Shown: positions 17,507-24,774, counted from the stretch's first letter. The stretch is 41,263 nucleotides of DNA from Porphyromonadaceae bacterium (GCA_030528445.1 JAUMYV010000008.1:1-41263); one strand, 5' to 3'. The notes: generated by a model not told the origin, from the sequence alone. Numbers and translations are program-made.

Positions 17507-18679
17507 ATGAGTTACGCATTTTTTCAAGAATACTGGTGGTTCCTCATCTCTGTACTAGGAGCCCTCTTAGTTTTCCTGCTATTCGTACAGGGAGGGCAGT
17601 CGCTCTTCTTTAGCCTCGGTAGCGACAAGACCGATCGCAAGCTATTGGTCAACTCTGTGGGGCGTAAGTGGGAGTTCACCTTTACGATGTTGGTGGTCTT
17701 TGGGGGAGCTTTTTTTGCTTCTTTCCCTATGTTCTATGCGACGAGCTTCGGCGGCGCATACTGGGTGTGGATGCTGATCCTCTTCTGCTTCATCATCCAA
17801 GCTGTATCGTACGAGTATCAGAGCAAGCATGGTAATATCTGGGGTAGTAAAACCTATCAGATTTGCCTCTTCATCAATGGTCTACTTGCTCCAATACTAC
17901 TCGGCACAGCAGTCTCTACCTTCTTCACAGGGGCTAATTTCTCAATCAATCGCGATGCGATCTTTGACCTTGACGGGACGAGCCAGGTAGTCTCTCAGTG
18001 GATGCCCTACGCTGGGCTACAGCTACATGGGCTAGAGGCTGTACTCAATCCATGGAATGTAGTTTTTGGTATCGCAGTGTTTTTCCTTAGCCGTACGTCG
18101 GCTCTGCTCTACTTCATCAACAATATTGAGGACGTAGATCTAGACCGTAACGCACGTCGCCGTCTAGCTTGGAATGCTGCTGCATTCTTGCTCTTCTTCT
18201 TGCCTTACCTCTCTTATCTACTGACTAAGGAAGGCTTTGCGCTCAACCCAGAGACGAGTGAGATCTTCATGCAGCCCTACAAATACTTCCACAACCTCAT
18301 GGAGATGCCCCTAGTACTCGTGGCCATGCTCGTCGGTGTGGTGCTCGTACTCACTGGTATTCTGATGACTCTACTCAAGCCCAACTTCAAAAAAGGAATT
18401 TGGCTTGAGGGGGGTGGTGTGATTCTGACGGCTCTAGCGCTCTTCCTGATCGCCGGGTGGAACAATACGGCCTACTATCCAACCCTTGCCGATGGACACC
18501 TACAGGAGTCGCTGACGATCTACAACAGTTCGTCTAGTTTCTTCACGCTCAAGACGATGAGCTACGTCTCCCTCTTGGTACCATTCGTGGCTGCCTATAT
18601 GATCTACGCATGGCGCGCCCTAGACCTGCACAAGATCACAAAGAAGGAAATGGAAGATCCACACGGACATAACTACTAG
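17507..18679 (+). CDS. cydB: Cytochrome bd ubiquinol oxidase subunit II
   Basis: 390 residues with eight to nine membrane helices; the N-terminal segment FFQEYWWFLISVLGALLVFL and the RKWEFTFTMLVVFGGAFFASFPMFYA region match CydB. Together with cydA it forms the bd oxidase heterodimer. CydDC, needed for assembly, is not in the window. The operon ends at the GGGGCTGTGGC hairpin at 18705. Confidence 0.96.
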   Translation: MSYAFFQEYWWFLISVLGALLVFLLFVQGGQSLFFSLGSDKTDRKLLVNSVGRKWEFTFTMLVVFGGAFFASFPMFYATSFGGAYWVWMLILFCFIIQAVSYEYQSKHGNIWGSKTYQICLFINGLLAPILLGTAVSTFFTGANFSINRDAIFDLDGTSQVVSQWMPYAGLQLHGLEAVLNPWNVVFGIAVFFLSRTSALLYFINNIEDVDLDRNARRRLAWNAAAFLLFFLPYLSYLLTKEGFALNPETSEIFMQPYKYFHNLMEMPLVLVAMLVGVVLVLTGILMTLLKPNFKKGIWLEGGGVILTALALFLIAGWNNTAYYPTLADGHLQESLTIYNSSSSFFTLKTMSYVSLLVPFVAAYMIYAWRALDLHKITKKEMEDPHGHNY

Positions 18680-18704
18680 TTAGCTATACACTTATAGACC
18701 TATA

Positions 18705-18738
18705 GGGGCTGTGGCAAAATTCAATTTGCCACAGCCCC
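18705..18738 (+). terminator. Terminator of the cyd operon
   Basis: GGGGCTGTGGCAAA (18705-18718) pairs perfectly with TTTGCCACAGCCCC (18725-18738), followed by TTTT. It is the left part of repeat element R1. Confidence 0.85.
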
Positions 18739-18845
18739 TTTTAGGTGTCTCAGAATGCGCAAAATGCAAGGCGCTAAGACTGAGGCTGAGGGAGCATACT
18801 GGAGAATGTCGCAAGTAACACAGCAGTTTGCGTATTATGACACAC
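18705..18845 (+). repeat. Terminator-plus-palindrome repeat R1
   Basis: After the terminator hairpin, an arm starting GTGTCTCAGAATGCGCAAA (18745-18767) is an imperfect inverted repeat (about 19 of 23) of 18823-18845, enclosing ~55 nt. A second copy with the same architecture is at 38916-39062 and a truncated one at 23160-23219. No reading frame of note. The palindrome could fold into a long RNA hairpin or mark a non-autonomous mobile element. Confidence 0.75.
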
Positions 18846-18867
18846 TGCCATATATGATGCGGTTTGC

Positions 18868-20466
18868 CTATTTGAGCGACTTGACCACCTCTCTGAGCTT
18901 GACGATTAGCTCGTCTAGTGGCATACCACTACGCTCGCTCATGATCGCCACTGTAGCCTTGGGGATGATGATACGTGCTAGGGGCGAATGGAGCATCTTG
19001 AAGGCACTATTGACCTTGGGGAGCTCGTCCTTGAGCGCTGGATAGGCTTTGAGTAGGTCTTTGAGCTTGGTCTCGGCTGTAATATCCTCGACTGCCTCTA
19101 GCGTTTTGCCCTTGTCGTCTACCTCTTCTTGGCTAGGTCTCTCCTCGCCCGAACTTGTACTCTCGCTCGTGCCGTATGCCCCGGACGATTTGCTCGCCCC
19201 TCTAGTATCTTGGCTCCACTTGAGCAGTGTGCGTGAGTCCTGTAGCTGCCGAATGCGGGTACAGTCCTGCATCATCTCTAGCACACCTCTAAACCGTCCC
19301 TCGGCATCGCGTACGGCTACGTAGTAGATGTAGATGAATAGCCCGGGTTTGTTGATCCAAAAATCCACACTATCCTGCTCCCCGGATCTAAACTTCTCGA
19401 TGATCTCCTCCACTAGATGTACGCTGGTGCGTGGATGGCAATTCTTTACATCGCGCCCGATGACGTTTTTGCTACGTGGGAAGACACGATGGTCGGTATC
19501 TGAATAGAAGCACACCAGTTCGTTCTCGTCCACGAACGAGATGTCGATAGGCAGATGCTTATAGATGAGGTTGATTTGCTCTAGTGTGAGCTGTCCTGTC
19601 GTGACATCAAGTAGCTGATTAGCTCCGCCTATCTGATAGCCGTATTTGCCTAGTAGCGTTGCGAGGTCGGCAGCAAAGCCCGAGGGTTCTACCCCTTGCG
19701 CGTCTCCTAGGCGAGAGGGAGCCTCCGCCATGTCTCCCACTTGGATCCAAGCGAATCCGATCTCTCGGTCGCCAGACTTCATCTCCTCAAACTCCTCGTG
19801 GCTAATCATGGCGAGAGAGGTAGGGTAGAGGATAGCCTCTTCCTTCTGCATCAGATCTCGGATGTCGGCCACTAGGGTGGGCTGTAGCTCGATGAACTCA
19901 TCATCGCGATCCTGCTCGAGAAGCTGACGAGCATCGCGGATTTCGTCTCGGATGAAGTCGTCGAGTAGCCACATCGTTTTGGTAGGCCGATCGAAGCCCT
20001 TGCGCTCGAGCACTGAATAGAGCTGATTTTGTTTGCGCGATAGGTGCGTGCGCCACTGAGCCAGTTGGTCGTATAGCTCGAGCCACTGATTCTTGATGAC
20101 GGGGTACTGCACGAGGTCCTCTACGGCGAGCAGTAGGCGGCGCATCTCATCGTTCTCTCGGTAGTAGCACATGATGGGGTGGTCGTCGGCGAGCTCGGGG
20201 CGGCTGACATCCATAATCCCCTCGAATAGATCCATCATGGCCTGAATATCCTCTTTGCGGCATTCGTCTTCCTCGATTGCCTTGAGCTCCTGCTCGGCTA
20301 GAGCGATTTCATAGGGCTTGAGCCTCTGTACACGACTCTTGAGCTGCTCCTGTGCTTCTCGTAGGGAGATTTTGCCAGCATTGTAGGCTTCCTTGACCTC
20401 AAGGACGAACTTGAGTTGCTCTAGATCCACCTCTGGTAGATGGCTTTTCATCTTCTCGGACTGCAT
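18868..20466 (-). CDS. DUF438-hemerythrin-PAS-DUF1858 protein
   Basis: 532 residues. Domain order: DUF438 (about 12-85), hemerythrin-like HHE (about 90-220), PAS (about 305-410, with FVDENELVCFYSDTDHRVFP, IGRDVKNCHP and FRGVLEMMQDCTRI), a Ser-rich linker, and a C-terminal DUF1858 domain (about 465-530, SAFKMLHSPLARIIIPKATV). Proteins of this architecture are common in anaerobes and are thought to sense or handle O2/NO. Odd point: at the usual HDEIR iron ligand the sequence is DDFIR (D169), and the second His of the HPxH motif is also missing, while H96, H141 and E209 remain, so iron binding in the HHE domain may be altered. The gene is 3 nt after the cupin stop, in one operon. Confidence 0.85.
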   Translation of the reverse strand: MQSEKMKSHLPEVDLEQLKFVLEVKEAYNAGKISLREAQEQLKSRVQRLKPYEIALAEQELKAIEEDECRKEDIQAMMDLFEGIMDVSRPELADDHPIMCYYRENDEMRRLLLAVEDLVQYPVIKNQWLELYDQLAQWRTHLSRKQNQLYSVLERKGFDRPTKTMWLLDDFIRDEIRDARQLLEQDRDDEFIELQPTLVADIRDLMQKEEAILYPTSLAMISHEEFEEMKSGDREIGFAWIQVGDMAEAPSRLGDAQGVEPSGFAADLATLLGKYGYQIGGANQLLDVTTGQLTLEQINLIYKHLPIDISFVDENELVCFYSDTDHRVFPRSKNVIGRDVKNCHPRTSVHLVEEIIEKFRSGEQDSVDFWINKPGLFIYIYYVAVRDAEGRFRGVLEMMQDCTRIRQLQDSRTLLKWSQDTRGASKSSGAYGTSESTSSGEERPSQEEVDDKGKTLEAVEDITAETKLKDLLKAYPALKDELPKVNSAFKMLHSPLARIIIPKATVAIMSERSGMPLDELIVKLREVVKSLK

Positions 20467-20469
20467 AGC

Positions 20470-20754
20470 TTAGTGGCGATTGATGAGATAAACAAAGAAG
20501 TCTACATGCTCTATAGCATATATCCCTACGGACGACTCTCCAGCGAAGTGGAGGACCTCGCCTGGGCAGAGCTTATGCTTCTCCGTTTGGTTGAGTGTAA
20601 CCTCGGCTACACCCTTGACTACGGTGAAAAATACTTCTTGACCTACGTGGTCGTGAGCTGGTACACTGCCTCCAGCCTCTAGTTGTAGATGGACGAGCAT
20701 GAGCTCTTTGGTGTCAATGAGACGACCTATCTGTGATAGTTTATTACCTAGCAT
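20470..20754 (-). CDS. Small cupin-domain protein
   Basis: 94 residues from the ATG at 20754 (the frame extends to a TTG at 20781, only ~6 nt below the predicted transcription start, so the ATG is preferred). A single cupin fold: PAHDHVGQEVFFTVVKGVAEV holds motif 1 (HxH...E) and CPGEVLHFAGESSVGIYAIE motif 2, with a less canonical second-motif His. Probably a metal-binding sensor or enzyme accessory. It is co-transcribed with the DUF438/hemerythrin protein; the pair recurs in anaerobes as I recall, and the upstream CRP/FNR-like dyad suggests stress-controlled expression. Confidence 0.82.
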   Translation of the reverse strand: MLGNKLSQIGRLIDTKELMLVHLQLEAGGSVPAHDHVGQEVFFTVVKGVAEVTLNQTEKHKLCPGEVLHFAGESSVGIYAIEHVDFFVYLINRH

Positions 20755-20792
20755 AGCGATTACATTTTTGAAGTTTGACAATTACTACTCCA

Positions 20793-20800
20793 CAAAGGTA
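20793..20800 (-). promoter_or_regulatory. -7 box of the cupin-DUF438 operon
   Basis: Minus strand TACCTTTG (TAnnTTTG), about 40 nt before the cupin ATG. Confidence 0.6.
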
Positions 20801-20820
20801 CCGACTAGGTCTATCTTGCT

Positions 20821-20838
20821 CTGTAACATAGGTTACAG
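20821..20838 (-). promoter_or_regulatory. CRP/FNR-family type operator
   Basis: CTGTAACATAGGTTACAG is a dyad with perfect 7-bp arms around a 4-bp spacer. Its centre (20829.5) is about 42-43 bp upstream of the transcription start predicted from the -7 box, the class II activator position. Candidate regulators in Porphyromonas are HcpR-like CRP/FNR proteins; that assignment is inference. Confidence 0.6.
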
Positions 20839-20866
20839 CCTTGGGAATAGTTAGTCCCGTCTTATA

Positions 20867-21018
20867 GAACCGCGACGTGCAGCGCCGAAAATTATCCACC
20901 TGCGTATTCATTCCGTCCATTGGACGGCGACGCAGCACGCGGCGTCGCTACAAGTTCATCTTAATTGCCTTTTAACTAGATCGTTCTGTCCTGTAGCAAC
21001 GTAGCGCGCAGCGTTGAA
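20867..21018. repeat. Three copies of a ~24-bp GC-rich motif
   Basis: The motif GTAGCAACGTAGCGCGCAGC (20995 onward, plus strand) recurs on the minus strand at about 20929-20952 (GTAGCGACGCCGCGTGCTGC) and in shorter form on the plus strand at about 20867-20890. Their GC content contrasts with the AT-rich surroundings. This looks like a short interspersed palindromic repeat cluster. The gap 20755-21669 holds no protein gene. Confidence 0.5.
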
Positions 21019-21038
21019 AAACCGAAGACTTGCAAATC

Positions 21039-21440
21039 GTTTTTTCGCGTTTTTAGTTAAAGGATGTAAACGAATTTAACTGGAATTCGGGCAAATGGGA
21101 AGGCGATTTGGGGCGACTGGTTCACCTTGGCCGAAAATCTCTGAGAGTTTTTTTCGGATTGTAGGACTAATCCGTTTCGGTGTGTACACACATCCGAAAA
21201 GATTAGTGCAGAGAAATTCTGAAATGATAGCATTACACGGATGAAATCAGATTAAACTTGTGCTTATTTGTCTGTTTGTCAATTGGATATAAATCTTTTG
21301 TTTTAGAGGGGTATTCCCATGCGTCTGGGACCAAGTGCCAAAATAGAGGTGAACGCAACCTAGGGCCTCGTAGGGGGCAAATACGGGCTTTGCCGTTTTA
21401 CGCCCTCTCGGAAGGAATGGACACTCAAAAATCGCCGTAA
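21039..21440 (+). repeat. ~400-bp intergenic repeat, copy B
   Basis: Second copy of the family described at 6379. The core is at 21151-21207 and the CTAG-rich block reads CAACCTAGGGCCTCGTAGGG. The far right end is the least conserved of the three copies. It lies between the minus-strand cupin operon and the plus-strand BspA-like gene, upstream of the promoter at 21522. Confidence 0.75.
21151..21221 (+). other. Conserved core of repeat copy B with alternative pairing arms
   Basis: TTTTCGGAT (21151-21159) with ATCCGAAAA (21192-21200); ACTAATC (21166-21172) with GATTAGT (21201-21207); alternatively CGGATT (21155-21160) with AATCCG (21169-21174). The palindrome GTGTACAC is at 21182-21189 and the small hairpin CAGAGAAATTCTG at 21209-21221. 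Confidence 0.55.
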
Positions 21441-21521
21441 TTGTATAAATTTGTGTATATCATTTTAATTTGCAGTGCTATAATTCTAGAATAAAACCTG
21501 TTATAATTCAATCTAAACTAT

Positions 21522-21529
21522 TATATTTG
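21522..21529 (+). promoter_or_regulatory. -7 box of the BspA-like gene
   Basis: TATATTTG matches TAnnTTTG; implied 5' UTR about 135 nt. Confidence 0.5.
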
Positions 21530-21669
21530 CACCATAAACCATTGACAAAGGAGCGGTTGATGCGTCGAGAAATCACATAGAGCAGCGTACAGTGAGAGGA
21601 GGTATGCCAGTATGCTGATACAACGCGATTGTTTTGAATATCCTAATAACCTAAATTGATCACACTATT

Positions 21670-23124
21670 ATGGTACAAAGAGTTGTAATAGCCATACTCT
21701 TCTTCGTGCTGTTGCCGGCTACTAGAGGATATGCGCAAGTCCGAGTTTTCGATGCTAGGGTAGAGCAGTATGGGCAGCTGAAGCAAGTATTAGGCTCGGA
21801 ATGGAATGTCGTAGACTCGTTAGTTGTACATGGGCCAGTGAATGCTGCCGATTTTAGGACGATGTGGCGTTGCGCTTTCGAGGGTAGACTCACTGTCCTC
21901 AATTTGGAGAACGCACAGATAGAAGGGAAGAGAATCCCTGATTATGCTTTTTGGGATAGGCGCAAGCAGATTTTTGATGATGGTAGAGTTCACTACCTAA
22001 ATATTAGGAGAATTATTTTGCCAAACGATGTAGAGAAAATCGGATTTTGTTCTTTTTCGAGGATGAAGTTAGAGATCATTAACCTCCCAGAGACGTTGCG
22101 GGCATTGGATCATTCTTCCTTCTCCAACTGCCATTTCCTCCGAGTTGATCCGCTTGTTATCCCAGAGGGCATTACAGAGATCCCTCTACAGTGTTTCCTA
22201 AACTGTCAAGCCTTCAAAAAGGTGGTACTCCCATCAACTATCAAGACCATAGGCGAGTCTGCGTTCTACAACACCCGAATCTGGGAAATCAATTTTCCTG
22301 AAGGGTTGGATAGTATTGGCTTGGCAGCTTTTCATGGATCTGGCGATCTGCGAGAGGCCGTTCTCCCCAATACAGCTCAGAAACTGGGCAATTTTGTATT
22401 TTCGATGTGCGACAGTCTTAGAGTCCTGCGACTCCCAGAGGGTATTACTCGGATCCCCAACAACTTTGCATCCTACTGCAATATGTTGGAGGAAATTAAA
22501 ATCCCTGAGAGTGTGACAGAGATTGGGTCATGTGCCTTTGATATCAATGGTAGTCTGAGGAGAGTGCATTTCCCCTCAAAACTCAAGCGTATCGGCAAAG
22601 ATGCATTCGGGTATTCTCCCATTGAGATGCTTGTTTTCCCTGCAACCCTAGAGTACATCGGAGGAGGAAGCTTTGCAGGTCTAGATGAACTAAAAAAGAT
22701 ATATTCTCTATCGGAGGAGCCCCCACACTGTGCTGAAGATTGGGTGAATCCAGGGAAAGGCCCTTTTTATGGATATACCCCTGAGGATACTCCAGTCTAC
22801 GTCCCTATAGGCTCCGCTGAGAAGTATAGACGTGCGTTTGGATGGAGCTACTTCACCAATTTCATAGAGACGAAGAGCTTCCCAATGGGCATTGAGCAGC
22901 TAGCAAAGCCTAGCAAAGGGCTGTATAGAGTCTATAGCCAAGGCGATAGAGTAGTCATGGAGGCCTTAGGTGCCCCTGACTCTCCTTGTCGCTACACTGT
23001 CTATACCCTTGGAGGACAAACGATTGATCGAGGTACATTCCTAGACAGTCATACATTGCAGATCAGCGAGAAAGGTCTCTATGTAGTTCGCATAGAGGGA
23101 TGCACCTACAAGATAGAGATCTAG
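21670..23124 (+). CDS. BspA-like leucine-rich-repeat surface protein with T9SS-type C-terminal domain
   Basis: 484 residues. Signal peptide (VVIAILFFVLLPATRGYAQ), then LRR_5/TpLRR repeats of about 23 residues from roughly 100 to 355 (each with the signature LPxxxxxIGxxAFxxxxxL, e.g. LPSTIKTIGESAFYNTRI and FPSKLKRIGKDAFGYSPI). The last ~70 residues (VVMEALGAPDSPCRYTVYTL, then the GLYVVRIEG segment) resemble a T9SS sorting domain. Known BspA proteins of Tannerella and Treponema bind fibronectin and fibrinogen and mediate coaggregation. It ends before the hairpin at 23160, so it is probably monocistronic. Confidence 0.85.
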   Translation: MVQRVVIAILFFVLLPATRGYAQVRVFDARVEQYGQLKQVLGSEWNVVDSLVVHGPVNAADFRTMWRCAFEGRLTVLNLENAQIEGKRIPDYAFWDRRKQIFDDGRVHYLNIRRIILPNDVEKIGFCSFSRMKLEIINLPETLRALDHSSFSNCHFLRVDPLVIPEGITEIPLQCFLNCQAFKKVVLPSTIKTIGESAFYNTRIWEINFPEGLDSIGLAAFHGSGDLREAVLPNTAQKLGNFVFSMCDSLRVLRLPEGITRIPNNFASYCNMLEEIKIPESVTEIGSCAFDINGSLRRVHFPSKLKRIGKDAFGYSPIEMLVFPATLEYIGGGSFAGLDELKKIYSLSEEPPHCAEDWVNPGKGPFYGYTPEDTPVYVPIGSAEKYRRAFGWSYFTNFIETKSFPMGIEQLAKPSKGLYRVYSQGDRVVMEALGAPDSPCRYTVYTLGGQTIDRGTFLDSHTLQISEKGLYVVRIEGCTYKIEI

Positions 23125-23159
23125 GGGAAGAGGATACAAGATCTCGGAGCAATAGCATG

Positions 23160-23219
23160 GGGGCTGCGTCAAAATTCACTTTTGTTGCAGCCCCTTGTAG
23201 GTGTTTCGGAATGTGTAAA
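23160..23219 (+). repeat. Truncated terminator-repeat R3
   Basis: GGGGCTGC (23160-23167) pairs with GCAGCCCC (23187-23194) with an inner AAAA/TTTT stem, a terminator for the BspA-like gene. It is followed by GTGTTTCGGAATGTGTAAA (23201-23219), matching the left palindrome arm of R1 and R2. The right arm is not recognisable, so the copy is decayed. Confidence 0.6.
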
Positions 23220-23239
23220 CCCTCTTTTGGCGTTACCCC

Positions 23240-23312
23240 AGAACAAATTTTCATCCGAGAAGGTATGATTATTTGTCTGACGGCAAAACCTATCAATGAA
23301 TAAATTTGTTCT
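23240..23312. promoter_or_regulatory. Inverted repeat spanning the tpx promoter
   Basis: AGAACAAATTT (23240-23250) is a perfect 11-bp inverted repeat of AAATTTGTTCT (23302-23312); the right arm overlaps the -7 box TAAATTTG (23301-23308). Could be an operator pair or chance in AT-rich DNA. Confidence 0.4.
23301..23308 (+). promoter_or_regulatory. -7 box of tpx
   Basis: TAAATTTG matches TAnnTTTG, 26 nt before the ATG at 23334. Confidence 0.5.
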
Positions 23313-23333
23313 CTAACGAGAAGATTGCAACAA

Positions 23334-23921
23334 ATGAACATCAACAAACTAATATTAATCGGGATGGCTGTGCTTGCCTCATGCGGTATGGCGATCTCTC
23401 AAAACGAAACTAAAATGGCTACAGTAACACTAAAGAAAGACATTACGATTAACCTAAACGGCCAGCTCCCAGCAGTAGGCTCTATGGCTCCAGACTTCAA
23501 GGTCGTGAAGACTGACCTTAGCGAAGTATCCCTCGCAGACTTCAAGGGCAAGCGTGTAGTGCTCAATATCTTCCCTAGCGTAGATACAGGTGTTTGCGCT
23601 GCTAGCGTACGTCGCTTCAATCAGGAGCTAAGCAACCTAGAGAATACTGTGGTGCTCTGCATCTCCAAGGATCTACCTTTTGCCCTTGGTCGCTTCTGTG
23701 CTGCAGAGGGTCTAGAGCAGGTGATCCCAACATCTGCTTTCCGCTGCGACTGTTTCGAGAAGGCCTATGGTGTGCTACAGGTAGACGGTCCTCTACGTGG
23801 TTTGCTCGCACGTGCTGTAGTCGTTGTAGACGAGGCTGGTAAGGTAGTCTATACTGAGCTTGTGCCAGAGATTACTCAGGATCCTAACTTCGACGCCGCT
23901 CTAGCTGCGCTTAAGAAGTAG
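23334..23921 (+). CDS. tpx: Thiol peroxidase (Tpx) with lipoprotein signal
   Basis: 195 residues from the ATG at 23334 (an in-frame TTG lies at 23325). The catalytic core is E. coli Tpx-like: peroxidatic cysteine in [14 protein letters not shown] (C88) and resolving cysteine in GRFCAAEG (C122). It reduces H2O2 and organic peroxides with thioredoxin as the usual donor. Odd: the core is preceded by [17 protein letters not shown], a canonical lipobox (LASC, C17), whereas Tpx in most bacteria starts near MATVTLKK (here M28, position 23415). Either an exported lipid-anchored form is made, or a second start yields the cytosolic enzyme. The extra pair C138/C140 in FRCDCFEKA is absent from E. coli Tpx. 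Confidence 0.92.
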   Translation: MNINKLILIGMAVLASCGMAISQNETKMATVTLKKDITINLNGQLPAVGSMAPDFKVVKTDLSEVSLADFKGKRVVLNIFPSVDTGVCAASVRRFNQELSNLENTVVLCISKDLPFALGRFCAAEGLEQVIPTSAFRCDCFEKAYGVLQVDGPLRGLLARAVVVVDEAGKVVYTELVPEITQDPNFDAALAALKK

Positions 23922-23952
23922 TTTGCTCGATAGTATTTAGTCGATATGATGA

Positions 23953-23990
23953 GGGCGATGTGTCGAAAAGCGAATTTCGGGACATCGCCC
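23953..23990 (+). terminator. Terminator of tpx
   Basis: GGGCGATGT (23953-23961) pairs with ACATCGCCC (23982-23990), with an inner TCGAAA/TTTCG helix, followed by TTTG. Confidence 0.7.
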
Positions 23991-24049
23991 TTTGTCTATC
24001 AAATCACAGCTATTCAGGTAGCTATCGTATATCAATAACTTAGAACATT

Positions 24050-24682
24050 ATGAATAAGTCTCTCTCATTCCTCGTCTATGCAGGTCTGTGGCTTTTGCTT
24101 GTACTAGCACAGACCTTCGTGACCTCGGGGGCTGGCGATGCGCCTAGTGTGTTTGTTTCGCCAGAGCATTACTATTCGATCTGGATGGTAGATCTCTATC
24201 TGATTTTACTCTTCTATGCCAATTATTACATCCTAGCTCCTAAGATGATTAGGCGTAGGCTCTTTGCTCCCTACATCGGTCTAGTGGCTGTCGCTGCACT
24301 GATTGGCTTTTTGATCCCTATAGTTCTCTACTCTGCTTGGCAGTGGACGATGCCCGGTGTGCCTGTCGGTACGATGCCTCTAAGCCTGCTTGGGGTCATC
24401 GGTGCTATTGCCGCCATGAGCTTAGGCTTGGCGGTGCGTAGTGTGCTCGAGTGGATTAAGCTTGAGGATCAGCACAAACTAGAGAAGTCTAGCCTAGCTG
24501 AGCTGGAGCAGAGCCTCTCGGAGCAGACGTCTAGGGCCGAGCAGCTTGAGCGATCACTTCATGAGCAGACGGCTCGTATCGAGGAGCTAGAGCAGTCCCT
24601 TAGAGCCCAAACGGCACGAGCCGAAGAGCTCTCTAGACCAGCCAGCACGGCTCTGCCTCAAGAGCCGATGGGGATGCAGTAG
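24050..24682 (+). CDS. Four-helix membrane protein with 14-residue coiled-coil repeats, LytS-type sensor module without kinase
   Basis: 210 residues. Four membrane helices (about 7-26, 44-64, 73-98, 110-132) with NYYILAPKMIRRRLFAPYI, a typical segment of the membrane domain of Bacteroidetes LytS/YehU-type histidine kinases. Where such kinases continue into the LxxLKAQxNPHFLFN dimerisation/kinase region, this protein instead has three tandem 14-residue units: LEQSLSEQTSRAEQ (152-165), LERSLHEQTARIEE (166-179), LEQSLRAQTARAEE (180-193), i.e. a two-heptad coiled coil, then a Pro-rich tail. No frameshifted kinase domain was seen downstream. Probably a kinase-derived scaffold or truncated sensor; function unknown. 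Confidence 0.75.
   Translation: MNKSLSFLVYAGLWLLLVLAQTFVTSGAGDAPSVFVSPEHYYSIWMVDLYLILLFYANYYILAPKMIRRRLFAPYIGLVAVAALIGFLIPIVLYSAWQWTMPGVPVGTMPLSLLGVIGAIAAMSLGLAVRSVLEWIKLEDQHKLEKSSLAELEQSLSEQTSRAEQLERSLHEQTARIEELEQSLRAQTARAEELSRPASTALPQEPMGMQ
24503..24628 (+). repeat. Three 42-bp in-frame tandem repeats
   Basis: Codons 152-193 of the membrane protein form three consecutive 42-bp units, each encoding LE(Q/R)SLxxQT(S/A)RxE(Q/E). Copy number could vary between strains by slippage. Confidence 0.65.
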
Positions 24683-24711
24683 AGGTTGGCTATGATGCAT
24701 CATAATAGAAA

Positions 24712-24746
24712 GGGACTGTGGAGAAATCGAATCTCTCCACAGTCCC
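24712..24746. terminator. Convergent terminator
   Basis: GGGACTGTGGAGA (24712-24724) pairs with TCTCCACAGTCCC (24734-24746), flanked by AAA and TTTTT, so it can act in both directions between the converging genes. Confidence 0.8.
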
Positions 24747-24774
24747 TTTTTGTATAGTTTATGTATTCTCTAAA

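Noticed and set aside
20755..20781. TTG start for the cupin protein
   Set aside because: It would leave only about 5 nt of leader after the predicted transcription start; the ATG at 20754 still keeps the whole cupin fold. Not fully excluded.
20888..20900. DnaA-box-like TTATCCACC as a hint of an origin
   Set aside because: Single imperfect 9-mer with no cluster, no dnaA/dnaN neighbours and no strand switch pattern.
24683..24774. Possible frameshifted histidine-kinase domain downstream of the four-helix protein
   Set aside because: Only 92 bp, filled by a convergent terminator; no NPHFLFN-like sequence in any frame.
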